Of a stretch of 64,000 nucleotides of DNA, positions 49,224-56,990 are shown piece after piece; position 1 is the first letter of the stretch; every line of letters starts with the position of its first letter. A model generated the notes under the pieces. That model made no database searches. It was not told the origin of the DNA and worked only from the letters and a program-made list of their open reading frames with translations. Source of the DNA: Bacillus sp. FJAT-44742. Its GTDB lineage: Bacteria; Bacillota; Bacilli; Bacillales; Marinococcaceae. The stretch is taken from the NCBI RefSeq assembly GCF_002797315.1, contig NZ_KZ454936.1, forward strand, positions 3,233,645 to 3,297,644, written 5' to 3'. Position numbers and translations under genes: made by a program.

Positions 49224-50219
49224 TTATTCCTTTTCCCCAAACCAAACACCTTTTTCCTGCTCTCGGAGGCGGTCATAACCATATACAGCAATCGCTGTGT
49301 CCTGTACCCCCGTTCCCGTTAAATCAGTCACCGTTATCTGTTCATCACTTGTTCTTCCTTTTTGGTTCCCGGCAGCCAGTGCTCCAAGCTCAATGATGGA
49401 GTCCTCTTCAGAAACCAGACCTGCTTTTTTTGCATGGTGATGTTCACCGAACGTAAACACCTGGTTTACCACATCACAGCTTAAAAGGTCTGCTTTTTTC
49501 AAAACCTCTGGATGAAGCTCATTTTTCTCTTCTGCATCTGAGCCCATAGCAGTAATATGAAGCCCCGGCTTTATCCACTCTGCTTGAATGATCGGTTCTT
49601 TAGCTGGGGTGGTTGTAATTAGAATATCGCTCTTGGATACTGCTTCTTCTGGATTTTCTACGGCTACCACAGGGATTTTAAACTCTTCCTCCATGTCTCT
49701 TTTATACTTCTCAACATGCTCTGGCGTTCGTCCATAAACAACAATCCGCTTAAAATTACGCACCAGACTGAGCGCTTTTACTTGATAACGGGCCTGGGTG
49801 CCTGTGCCAATCACCCCTACCGTATCAATTTCATCCTTTGCCATGTATTTGGCTGCCATGGCTCCTGCCACTGCTGTTCTGACATCCGTTAAATAACCGT
49901 TATCCTGAAGTACGGCTTCCGGTACACCGGTTTCTGTGCTAAAGAGAAGCATCATGCCGCTCAAGCTGGGAAGACCGATTTTGTAATTATCAAAGAAACC
50001 AGAAGATATTTTTAAAGCAAACTTGTCCATTCCTTTAATATAAGCGGTCTTCACATCGACTTCGCCGTTGTTTTCAGGAATGTCCACCCGTAAAATAGGC
50101 GGGAGAGTCACCTCTCCCTCCTCGAATCGTTTAAAGCCTTCTTCGATCAATGACAATGCCTTCTTGTCTACCTTTACAATGTCCCGAATATCTTTCTCTG
50201 AAAAAATATACAAGCCCAT
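49224..50219 (-). CDS. eutC: Ectoine utilization protein EutC (ornithine cyclodeaminase family)
   Basis: The 331-residue protein belongs to the ornithine cyclodeaminase/mu-crystallin family and carries the EutC-type stretch LPPILRVDIPENNGEVDVKT, then KISSGFFDNYKIGLPS, DNGYLTDVRTAVAGAMAA and the NAD fold GVIGTGTQARYQ. Its neighbours doeA and eutB identify the pathway as ectoine/hydroxyectoine breakdown, where EutC is proposed to act on a late intermediate. AAGGAG lies only 2 bp before the ATG at 50219 but 8 bp before a TTG at 50213, so the TTG may be the true start. It follows doeA on the same strand at 30 bp. Confidence 0.88.
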   Translation of the reverse strand: MGLYIFSEKDIRDIVKVDKKALSLIEEGFKRFEEGEVTLPPILRVDIPENNGEVDVKTAYIKGMDKFALKISSGFFDNYKIGLPSLSGMMLLFSTETGVPEAVLQDNGYLTDVRTAVAGAMAAKYMAKDEIDTVGVIGTGTQARYQVKALSLVRNFKRIVVYGRTPEHVEKYKRDMEEEFKIPVVAVENPEEAVSKSDILITTTPAKEPIIQAEWIKPGLHITAMGSDAEEKNELHPEVLKKADLLSCDVVNQVFTFGEHHHAKKAGLVSEEDSIIELGALAAGNQKGRTSDEQITVTDLTGTGVQDTAIAVYGYDRLREQEKGVWFGEKE

Positions 50220-50249
50220 CACTCCTTTTCACAGCTTTCTACCATACTT

Positions 50250-51449
50250 CTAGATTGCCGTTGAAAAACCTGGCTGAACAATAAGAGAACGAGGGTAATC
50301 TACTAAGGTTTCACACCCTTTATCAGTTACAATAAAGGACTCACTTATCTCTACCCCCATATTGTCGAGCCAAATACCAGGAATGAGGTGAAAAGCCATA
50401 TTGGGCTGCAGAATCGTATGATCGCCGGGTCGTATTGACGCTGTATGCTCTCCCCAGTCTGGCGGGTAGTTTACACCGATGGAATAGCCTATACGGGAAT
50501 CCTTATTAAATCCATGCTTTGAGATCGTATTCCTCCACACTCCCTCGATCTCCTCACAGGTCAATCCTGGACGGATGGAATCGAGGGTGTTTTCGATGCC
50601 TTCTGTCACTGCATAAGCCAGCCTTTGCAGCTCGGCATCCGGTTTGCCCAGTACGACCGTTCTTGCAAGGGGCGCATGATAGCGACGGTAGCAGCCCGCA
50701 AGTTCAATGATGATAGGTTCTCCCTTTTTCAGCGGTTCGTCTGTCCAGGTCAGATGGGGAGCAAAGGTAAGCTCTCCCGCAGGGATCAGAGGAACAATGG
50801 CCGGGTAATCGCCCCCTATTCCATTTGCTCCCCGAATTTGAGCCGAAGAAATAGCTGCTGCAATGTCACAGGTTCTTGTTCCTTCCTGAATGGCACGAAT
50901 TCCTTCATTCATCGCTTCCTCGGCAATAGCAGCCGCTCTTTTCATAAAAGTAATTTCCCTGTCTGATTTAATCATTCGTACATAGTTAACCAGGTTTGTT
51001 GTATCAGCAAATGCCGCATCAGGAAGTGCTTGCTCTAAATGGTTCATAGCTTTAGCAGAAAAATAATATGCGTCCAGTTCTACTCCGATTCTTTTCGCAT
51101 GCTTTCCTTTGCTTTTGAGCCACCGTCCCGCTTCATCCATGGGATGCTTGGTTTTGGCATGCACAAATTCGTCCCCGTAGGAAAGCAAATGACTTTCAGG
51201 AAGCCACGTGGTCGCCTTGGCCCCATTTACATCCTGGCCCCTTCCAAACCAGTAAGGCTCCGGTTCATCAATAAAAATCATTACCATTTGTGATACATAA
51301 AAAGACCAGCCATCATACCCGGTAATGTAATTCATATTGGCCGGATCACTAATTAACAGCAGCTCCACCCCTGCTCGTTCCATTTCCTCTTTCACTTTGA
51401 TCAAACGCTCGTCATATTCTTGTTTTGGAAAGGCTGTCATTGATCGCAT
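50250..51449 (-). CDS. doeA: Ectoine hydrolase DoeA (EutD), M24 peptidase-like
   Basis: DoeA opens the ectoine ring to N-acetyl-2,4-diaminobutyrate. The 399-residue protein has the creatinase/prolidase fold and stretches I know from DoeA: NMNYITGYDGWSFYV, FGRGQDVNGAK, GGDYPAIVPLIPAG, APHLTWTDEP, ELAGCYRRYHAPLARTV, SIGVNYPPDWGEHTASIRPG and HLIPGIWLDNMGVEISES. The ATG at 51449 is seven bases after GGAGG; the frame continues 71 codons upstream without homology. No doeB deacetylase gene lies in this window, so the next step must be encoded elsewhere. Confidence 0.93.
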   Translation of the reverse strand: MRSMTAFPKQEYDERLIKVKEEMERAGVELLLISDPANMNYITGYDGWSFYVSQMVMIFIDEPEPYWFGRGQDVNGAKATTWLPESHLLSYGDEFVHAKTKHPMDEAGRWLKSKGKHAKRIGVELDAYYFSAKAMNHLEQALPDAAFADTTNLVNYVRMIKSDREITFMKRAAAIAEEAMNEGIRAIQEGTRTCDIAAAISSAQIRGANGIGGDYPAIVPLIPAGELTFAPHLTWTDEPLKKGEPIIIELAGCYRRYHAPLARTVVLGKPDAELQRLAYAVTEGIENTLDSIRPGLTCEEIEGVWRNTISKHGFNKDSRIGYSIGVNYPPDWGEHTASIRPGDHTILQPNMAFHLIPGIWLDNMGVEISESFIVTDKGCETLVDYPRSLIVQPGFSTAI

Positions 51450-51921
51450 TCGGCTGCCTCCTTTGTCGTTCACTTTACAACCTTGAGAAAAGAGCTGCAG
51501 ACAACCATCCTCCCTGCAAGGTAAGCTCTTTTTCCTATCTATTTCACGAGAAGATTCCCCTTCAGTCTGTTTTACTTTTACTTTCCCCTGCTGCCGGAAG
51601 TCTTTCTTTTGCAGACAGTCATCAATGGTCAGCAGCTTACGGCTTTCTGCTATTCTTTCCATGCAGCAGCCTGCCCAGCTGGTTTTTATCAGCCAAGAGG
51701 AATAGCTTTATACTTTTCAATATATTATGTAAGGAATGGAAAGCATGATTACTTTTTAAAAAAGTTTGGACGAGCTTTTGGGCGGAAAATGAACTGGGGA
51801 TTTAATGGCTGACCCTAAACAGGATTTTCGCAAGAAAAAAAACCTTTTTGGTTCAGGGAAAGGATTTTCTTTTTTAAAACAGAAAGACATAATGTAAGAA
51901 CCTAATGGCAGGAGGAATAGG
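51450..51921. other. Divergent regulatory region between doeA and eutB
   Basis: About 470 bp with no convincing gene; a few short frames lack ribosome sites. The last 60 bp carry A/T-rich runs with the repeated GGATTTTC motif at about 51821 and 51862, and a GGAGGA ribosome site before eutB. It should hold the promoters and operator for both transcripts. No regulator gene is next to it. Confidence 0.45.
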
Positions 51922-52905
51922 ATGAAGGATCTAACTGTAAGACACGTGTGGGAAGCAAAAGAACGAATTCAAAGCACGGTTTCTTCTACTCCCCTTCTTT
52001 ATTCATTGCCTTTATCAAAACGACTGAACGTCCCTGTCTTCTTAAAATTGGAGCAGCTTCACCCGACAGGCTCATTTAAGCTTAGAGGGGCGACAAATAT
52101 GATCAATAATCTAAGCGAAGAGGAAAAAGCCACGGGGGTGACAACCTTTTCTACGGGAAATCACGGGTTTGCTGTGGCGTTTGCAGCTTCTCGCTCAGGA
52201 CTTCGAGCTGTCATCTGTATTTCTGAAAATGTGCCCCCATCGAAAGTGGAAGCATTAAGAGAAAGCGGTGCTGAACTTCATATTGAAGGAAAGGGACAGG
52301 ATGATGCGGAGGCTGCCTGCTACCGTCTTCGGGATGAGGAAGGGTTAACGGTGATCCCTCCTTTTGACCATCCGGACATCATTGCCGGGCAAGGGACCAT
52401 TGGCCTTGAGATACTCGAGGAACTGCCACAGGTCACGACCGTCATGGGCGGACTGTCCGGCGGCGGACTTCTGTCTGGTGTTGGAATGGTGATGAAGGAA
52501 ACCGCTCCTGATGCCCAGGTGATCGGGCTTTGTGTAGAAAAGGGAGCTGCAATGGATGAAAGCCTGCTTGCCGGAAAGCCCGTTGTTATTCCGGAACACC
52601 CTACTTATGCGGACAGCCTGCTTGGAGGCATCGGACAGAACAATAAATACACGTACAGATGTGTGGAGCAGTATGTCGATCAAAGGTGCCGGCTGTCTGA
52701 GGATACCATCGCAAATGGGATGGCTTATCTTTATGAAAAGCACCGGCTGGTAGTAGAAGGTGCAGCGGCCGTCGGAGTGGGGGCTTTGCTTGCCGGAACC
52801 GTCCAACCGACCGGACCGACAGTTATCTTAGTGACCGGAAACAACGTTGGAGTCAAAGACCATTTTAAAGCCGTCCACCCCTATATCACGGTGCCTGGCA
52901 CCTAA
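51922..52905 (+). CDS. eutB: Hydroxyectoine utilization dehydratase EutB (threonine dehydratase family)
   Basis: The 327-residue protein is a fold-type II PLP enzyme. The PLP lysine is in TGSFKLRGATN, then STGNHG, and the phosphate-binding glycine loop GGLSGGGLLSGVG. EutB-type marks include PPFDHPDIIAGQGT, EKGAAMDESLLAG and YADSLLGGIGQNNKYTY. EutB is thought to dehydrate the hydroxylated intermediate of hydroxyectoine breakdown. The gene points away from doeA-eutC. Its last codons (VPGT) and the region of the stop come from a copy of the GGTGCCTGGCACC palindrome, so the natural end has probably been rewritten by the repeat. Confidence 0.9.
   Translation: MKDLTVRHVWEAKERIQSTVSSTPLLYSLPLSKRLNVPVFLKLEQLHPTGSFKLRGATNMINNLSEEEKATGVTTFSTGNHGFAVAFAASRSGLRAVICISENVPPSKVEALRESGAELHIEGKGQDDAEAACYRLRDEEGLTVIPPFDHPDIIAGQGTIGLEILEELPQVTTVMGGLSGGGLLSGVGMVMKETAPDAQVIGLCVEKGAAMDESLLAGKPVVIPEHPTYADSLLGGIGQNNKYTYRCVEQYVDQRCRLSEDTIANGMAYLYEKHRLVVEGAAAVGVGALLAGTVQPTGPTVILVTGNNVGVKDHFKAVHPYITVPGT
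52890..52902. repeat. Single palindromic repeat copy at the eutB 3' end
   Basis: GGTGCCTGGCACC overlaps the eutB coding end and is followed by TAA. Downstream bases GTTGTAACACTACTGTAATAAAA match the start of a repeat unit, so this is a half-element. Confidence 0.9.
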
Positions 52906-52928
52906 CGGGGTTGTAACACTACTGTAAT

Positions 52929-52964
52929 AAAAGAAGCCATTGCTTCCACGCAATGGCTTCTTTT
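52929..52964. terminator. Bidirectional terminator between eutB and the 62-residue gene
   Basis: AAAAGAAGCCATTGC pairs perfectly with GCAATGGCTTCTTTT over 15 bp with a 6-nt loop. Confidence 0.95.
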
Positions 52965-53151
52965 ACATTCCTATTTCTTTTACTTTTATCGTGTAATCGT
53001 CCGGCAACGCTGTTTTCATGTCGGCACAAGCCCTTTCTGCTTCCTCTTTCGTTGTAAAAATAGCATCCTGTTCTAAATGACTTGGAGAAACGCTGAATTC
53101 CTCTCCTTGATCGTTGTACGCCACAACCTTATATTGAAGCTGATCTTTCAT
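52963..53151 (-). CDS. Small hypothetical protein, 62 residues
   Basis: The product begins MKDQLQYKVVAYNDQGEEFS and is hydrophilic with no signal or membrane segment. The pattern (a beta strand pair, then a helix EEAERACADMKTAL, then YTIKVKEIGM) suggests a small alpha/beta fold. AAAGGAGGA lies before the ATG and the terminator touches its stop codon. The family is not recognised. Confidence 0.75.
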   Translation of the reverse strand: MKDQLQYKVVAYNDQGEEFSVSPSHLEQDAIFTTKEEAERACADMKTALPDDYTIKVKEIGM

Positions 53152-53308
53152 TGCTATCCTCCTTTTTCAGTCAGAATACAACCATTATGTAAGAAAGGAT
53201 CCTGACCACCTCTTAAGGTTTTTACTTCCTATTATTCCCTATTCCCTTTTTATTTAATTTTAATCTTTTAACTTTTAAGACAAAATTAATAGTATATGCC
53301 TTTGATTC

Positions 53309-53341
53309 AAAAAAAAGAAGCTCCCTTTTAAAGAGAGCCTC
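53309..53341 (-). terminator. Terminator overlapping the MFS transporter stop codon
   Basis: On the minus strand positions 53341-53333 pair with 53325-53317 over 9 bp (two G-U), followed by a U-run. The TAA stop (53328-53330) lies in the loop, so the 5' arm is coding. Confidence 0.8.
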
Positions 53342-54560
53342 TCTCCACTTGAAAGATTGTTTTGTTTCTTCCGGCGCCAAGCCCTGCGATCACCATGACG
53401 ACTACAATCCCAACAAAAATGAACAACGGAACAAAAGGAGAACCTGTCATATCAAGGAAAAATCCTATCAACACCGGCCCGGTAGCTGCAAAAGCATAGC
53501 CAAGAGACTGGGCCATTCCGGAAAGCTCAGCTGATTCTTTCGGATTTGCTGCTCGTAGTCCAAGCAATGTAAGAGCCAGGCTGATTGAAGATCCCTGCCC
53601 AAGACCAATCAGCATTACACTTATAGTAATAAGCACTACACTGCCGCCTGTTAGTAAGCCACAAAGACCTGTCATATAAAGAGCCCCGATAAGCCATATC
53701 AATCCTTTTTGATTTTCAATGCGCCCTGCGAGCACAGGGATAAAAAAGGCCATCGGGATACCAGCAAGCTGCATGATAGAGACAAGCCACCCTGCTGTTG
53801 CCAGGGGCAGCCCGGCTCCACTTAAAATTTCAGGAAGCCAGGCAATCATGCAATAAAAAAGAAAGGATTGAAAGCCCATAAAAAGAGTGACCTGCCAGGC
53901 AATAGCCGAGCGCCATATATTACTTCCAGGAACGGCTTGAGCTTTTCTTTTTACATCAGCCTGGTTTCCTGATGACTGATGAATCTGCGGATACCATAGG
54001 ATAAGTGCAGCGAGGGCAAGAATTCCCCAGAACATCAGGGAATGCTGCCAGCCTAATTGAAATCCGTCCGCTAACGTGATGGTAAACCCGGAGCCAAGCG
54101 CTGCGAAAATAGACATGGACGCCGTGTACACACCGGTCATCAGACCGATTTTAGCAGGGTACCTGTTTTTTATAATGCTTGGGAGCAATACGTTTGCCAG
54201 AGCAATGCCAACACCGACAAGAGCCGTTCCAATAAATAAAGCAGACAATACTCCCGTGGACCTGATAAGAATACCGGCAAGTAAAGCCAGCATGCCTGCA
54301 AATATCATGGCTTCACTTCCAAAGCGGTATCCCAGCTTAGGAGCAATAAAAGAAAACACCGCAAATGAAAGAAGCGGCAGAGTCGTAATGAAACCAGCTT
54401 GTCCATTTGTAATATGAAGATCAGCCCTGATTGCACTTACTACCGGGCCCACAGCAGTAATAGCCGGGCGCAGATTAAAAGATACAAAAAGAATACCAAG
54501 GATCAGGATCACTTTGTTTGCAGTCATCCCTTTATCAAATACTAAAGAATGATTATTCAT
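53328..54560 (-). CDS. MFS transporter, CynX/NimT family
   Basis: The 410-residue membrane protein has about twelve helices and the CynX/NimT start VSFNLRPAITAVGPVVSAIR. Relatives include cyanate and 2-nitroimidazole transporters and YycB. The ATG at 54560 is eight bases after AGGAG; the frame extends 16 codons further without a ribosome site. It is a single gene; the substrate cannot be inferred. Confidence 0.9.
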   Translation of the reverse strand: MNNHSLVFDKGMTANKVILILGILFVSFNLRPAITAVGPVVSAIRADLHITNGQAGFITTLPLLSFAVFSFIAPKLGYRFGSEAMIFAGMLALLAGILIRSTGVLSALFIGTALVGVGIALANVLLPSIIKNRYPAKIGLMTGVYTASMSIFAALGSGFTITLADGFQLGWQHSLMFWGILALAALILWYPQIHQSSGNQADVKRKAQAVPGSNIWRSAIAWQVTLFMGFQSFLFYCMIAWLPEILSGAGLPLATAGWLVSIMQLAGIPMAFFIPVLAGRIENQKGLIWLIGALYMTGLCGLLTGGSVVLITISVMLIGLGQGSSISLALTLLGLRAANPKESAELSGMAQSLGYAFAATGPVLIGFFLDMTGSPFVPLFIFVGIVVVMVIAGLGAGRNKTIFQVERGSL

Positions 54561-54754
54561 ACGTAATACTCCTGTACTTACACTTTTTCTTTTGACAAAA
54601 CTCTGCAAGCTTTGCTTCTATTACTCTATCACGTTATGAAAAATAGTGCTTACTCATAAAGTTTCCGCTGGTCAGAAGAAGTTCCTTACATGGACGGTGT
54701 ATACCGGTTCATGATTTTTATTTACCTATGGCCGTCCCTTTTTATGTTGGCATG

Positions 54755-54791
54755 AAAAAGGAGACTTCTTTCAACTAAGAAAGAGAGCCCC
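54755..54791 (-). terminator. Probable terminator of speB
   Basis: A stem formed by GAAAGAGAGCCCC (54779-54791) and GGAGACTTCTTTC (54760-54772), with mismatches and G-U pairs, is followed by UUUUU on the minus strand, 10 bp after the speB stop. Confidence 0.6.
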
Positions 54792-54800
54792 CTTTGATTG

Positions 54801-55679
54801 TTATTTTTGCGCCCAGCCCAAAATCATTTCTCTAATAAATTTAGCGGCAGCAATTTGTGTTTTTTCACTTGCGTCATAAGCCGGCGCTACTTCTACTAGG
54901 TCTGCCCCTACCACGTTCGCCTCTGACCGTGCAATAAAATGAATGGCCTCCAGGAGCTCTTTAGATGTAATGCCTCCCGCTTCCGCTGTCCCTGTTCCAG
55001 GTGCGTAGGCCGGATCAAGTACATCAATATCAATGGTGACATACACGGGCCTTCCTTCCAGGTTAGGCAGTTCCTGTTTTAAAGGGTCCGCTACGTTAAA
55101 CCGGTGGAAGTGCATTCCTGATGTACTGGCGTATTCAAACTCCTCCCTTTCTCCAGAACGAATACCGAAGGAGTATACATTTTCCGGTCCCAGCCACTCG
55201 CAAGCCTTTCGGATCGGTGTAGAATGAGAAAGCTCTTCGCCTTCATAGTCTGTTCGTAAATCCGTGTGGGCATCAATGTGGATCACGGCAAGATTTTCAT
55301 ACTTACGGGACATCGCCTTAATAATCGGCCATGTGACAAGATGCTCTCCTCCCAGGCCAATTGGAAACTTTCCATCCTTTAAAAACATGTCTATCGTCTG
55401 CTCAATCATATCAAGACTTTTTTGTGGATTTCCAAAGGGAAGTAGAAGGTCGCCTGCGTCGTGATAGGCAACATCTTCTAAATGCTTGTCTAAATAGGGA
55501 CTGTATTCCTCAAGACCAATGGAAGCTTCGCGAATCTTCCCTGGCCCAAAACGGGATCCCGGCCGAAAGCTGACCGTCCAGTCCATCGGCATACCATACA
55601 ACACGATGTCACTTTCTTCATAAGAAGGAGAACTGGCGATAAATACTTTTCCAGAGTAGGCTTGGTCAAAATTCCTGAT
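54801..55679 (-). CDS. speB: Agmatinase SpeB with an apparent ATC start codon
   Basis: Agmatinase makes putrescine and urea from agmatine. Manganese ligands are visible in GGEHLVTWPI, IHIDAHTDLR and YVTIDIDVLDPAYAPGTG. The only ATG/GTG/TTG starts (GTG at 55604, others later) would remove the first ~25 residues that match B. subtilis SpeB: RNFDQAYSGKVFIA continues upstream in frame to an ATC at 55679-55677. That ATC lies eight bases after AAAGGAGG and aligns with the Met start of the homolog. The extended product has 292 residues, close to the usual 290. An ATG-to-ATC change or an assembly error are alternatives. Upstream lies the repeat pair that separates it from speE. Confidence 0.8.
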   Translation of the reverse strand: MRNFDQAYSGKVFIASSPSYEESDIVLYGMPMDWTVSFRPGSRFGPGKIREASIGLEEYSPYLDKHLEDVAYHDAGDLLLPFGNPQKSLDMIEQTIDMFLKDGKFPIGLGGEHLVTWPIIKAMSRKYENLAVIHIDAHTDLRTDYEGEELSHSTPIRKACEWLGPENVYSFGIRSGEREEFEYASTSGMHFHRFNVADPLKQELPNLEGRPVYVTIDIDVLDPAYAPGTGTAEAGGITSKELLEAIHFIARSEANVVGADLVEVAPAYDASEKTQIAAAKFIREMILGWAQK

Positions 55680-55702
55680 GATAACTTCCTCCTTTGTATT
55701 GT

Positions 55703-55810
55703 GGTGCCTGGCACCCCATTGTGTTATTTCTGATAAAATCCTTGCAGGACAACGATTCCCGCTGAAGTATTATAACAAACTTGTTACAACCAGGCTGGGT
55801 GCCAGGCACC
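55703..55810. repeat. Pair of palindromic repeats inside the speE-speB intergenic gap
   Basis: GGTGCCTGGCACC at 55703-55715 and GGTGCCAGGCACC at 55798-55810 begin exactly 95 bp apart, with TGTGTTA and TTGTTACAACC inside. The right copy abuts the speE stop codon (55811-55813), the left ends just upstream of the speB ribosome site. Confidence 0.92.
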
Positions 55811-56638
55811 CTACTTGATGAGGTCGGTGACAAATTTGGGCAAGGCAAAGGCTGCTGTATGAAGTTCTTTTGTATAGTACTTGGTTTCTATATCGTGGAA
55901 TCGCTCCTCGGGCACCTTCAACGGATCATGTTTTTTGGAACCGATGGTAAATGTCCACAAGCCACTTGGATAGGTAGGGATATTACATGTATACAAGCTT
56001 GTAACCGGGAAGATTTCTTTAACATCAGAGTAGACATTTTTCACAAGATCGCTTTGGAACCATGGGTTATCTGTTTGCGCCACAAAGATTCCATCTTCTT
56101 TAAGCGCTTTGTAAATACCTTCGTAAAACCCTTTTTCAAACAGTTTCACAGCTGGTCCCACCGGTTCTGTTGAGTCGACCATGATCACATCGTAATTATT
56201 TTCGCTTTCTGCAATGTGCATAAACCCATCTCCAACTTTTACCTCTACGCGTTCATCATCCAAAGCTCCGGCAATCGTTGGTAAGTACTTTTTCGAGTAT
56301 TCGATGACTTTGCCGTCAATCTCTACTAACGTGGCTTTTTCGACAGATGGATGCTTCAGTACCTCTCTGATTGCTCCTCCATCTCCACCGCCAACTACAA
56401 GAACACTTTTAGGTTCTGGGTGAGTAAACAAAGGTACATGCGTAACCATTTCGTGATAAACAAACTCATCTCTTTCCGTGGTCATTACCATTCCGTCAAG
56501 AAGCAGCATATTCCCAAACTCTTCCGTCTCTACCACATCGAGCTGTTGATAGTCTGTTTTTTCTGTATGGAGCGTTCGTTTCACTTTCGCTGTAATACCA
56601 AATTTATCTGTTTGTTTCTCCGTAAACCAAAATTCCAC
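55811..56638 (-). CDS. speE: Spermidine synthase
   Basis: SpeE transfers an aminopropyl group from decarboxylated S-adenosylmethionine to putrescine. The 275-residue protein has an N-terminal beta domain, [12 protein letters not shown], the binding loop [25 protein letters not shown] and the catalytic DSTEPVGPA. The start is a GTG at 56638 with GAGGTG upstream. It precedes speB, and both make the polyamine path, but the two are separated by a repeat element. Confidence 0.96.
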   Translation of the reverse strand: MEFWFTEKQTDKFGITAKVKRTLHTEKTDYQQLDVVETEEFGNMLLLDGMVMTTERDEFVYHEMVTHVPLFTHPEPKSVLVVGGGDGGAIREVLKHPSVEKATLVEIDGKVIEYSKKYLPTIAGALDDERVEVKVGDGFMHIAESENNYDVIMVDSTEPVGPAVKLFEKGFYEGIYKALKEDGIFVAQTDNPWFQSDLVKNVYSDVKEIFPVTSLYTCNIPTYPSGLWTFTIGSKKHDPLKVPEERFHDIETKYYTKELHTAAFALPKFVTDLIK

Positions 56639-56990
56639 TGCAAATCACCTCAACTTGAAATAGGTTCTTTCCCGCTTTCCTTCCAGGTCTTCACCCGTTC
56701 TTAGCCTTACACTGACGCAAAGAATACCACTCAGACCCCGGTCCGGAAATTAGCATCCAGGGTAAGGGAGTTCTCTCACTACCGGCCAGCAATTCCTGGC
56801 TGTGAATAAAGCCTTATCAAAAGCAATGGTTGAACCCTCTTTTTGTTATACCCGCAGGAAGGCAGAGAATGCAAGGTTATTTTTCACTCCTTGTTTAAAA
56901 TTCTTTCAAAAAACCAAAACTAGAAATAGATTCTATCAAACAGAGAGTTTGTTATCTAAATCTTCCTGTAAGGAAAAGAGGTGTAATGGC

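Noticed and set aside
48844-49245. 133-codon minus-strand frame upstream of ywiB
   Set aside because: Starts inside eutC, reads through the eutC terminator and has no ribosome site; possible starts further in are also unsupported.
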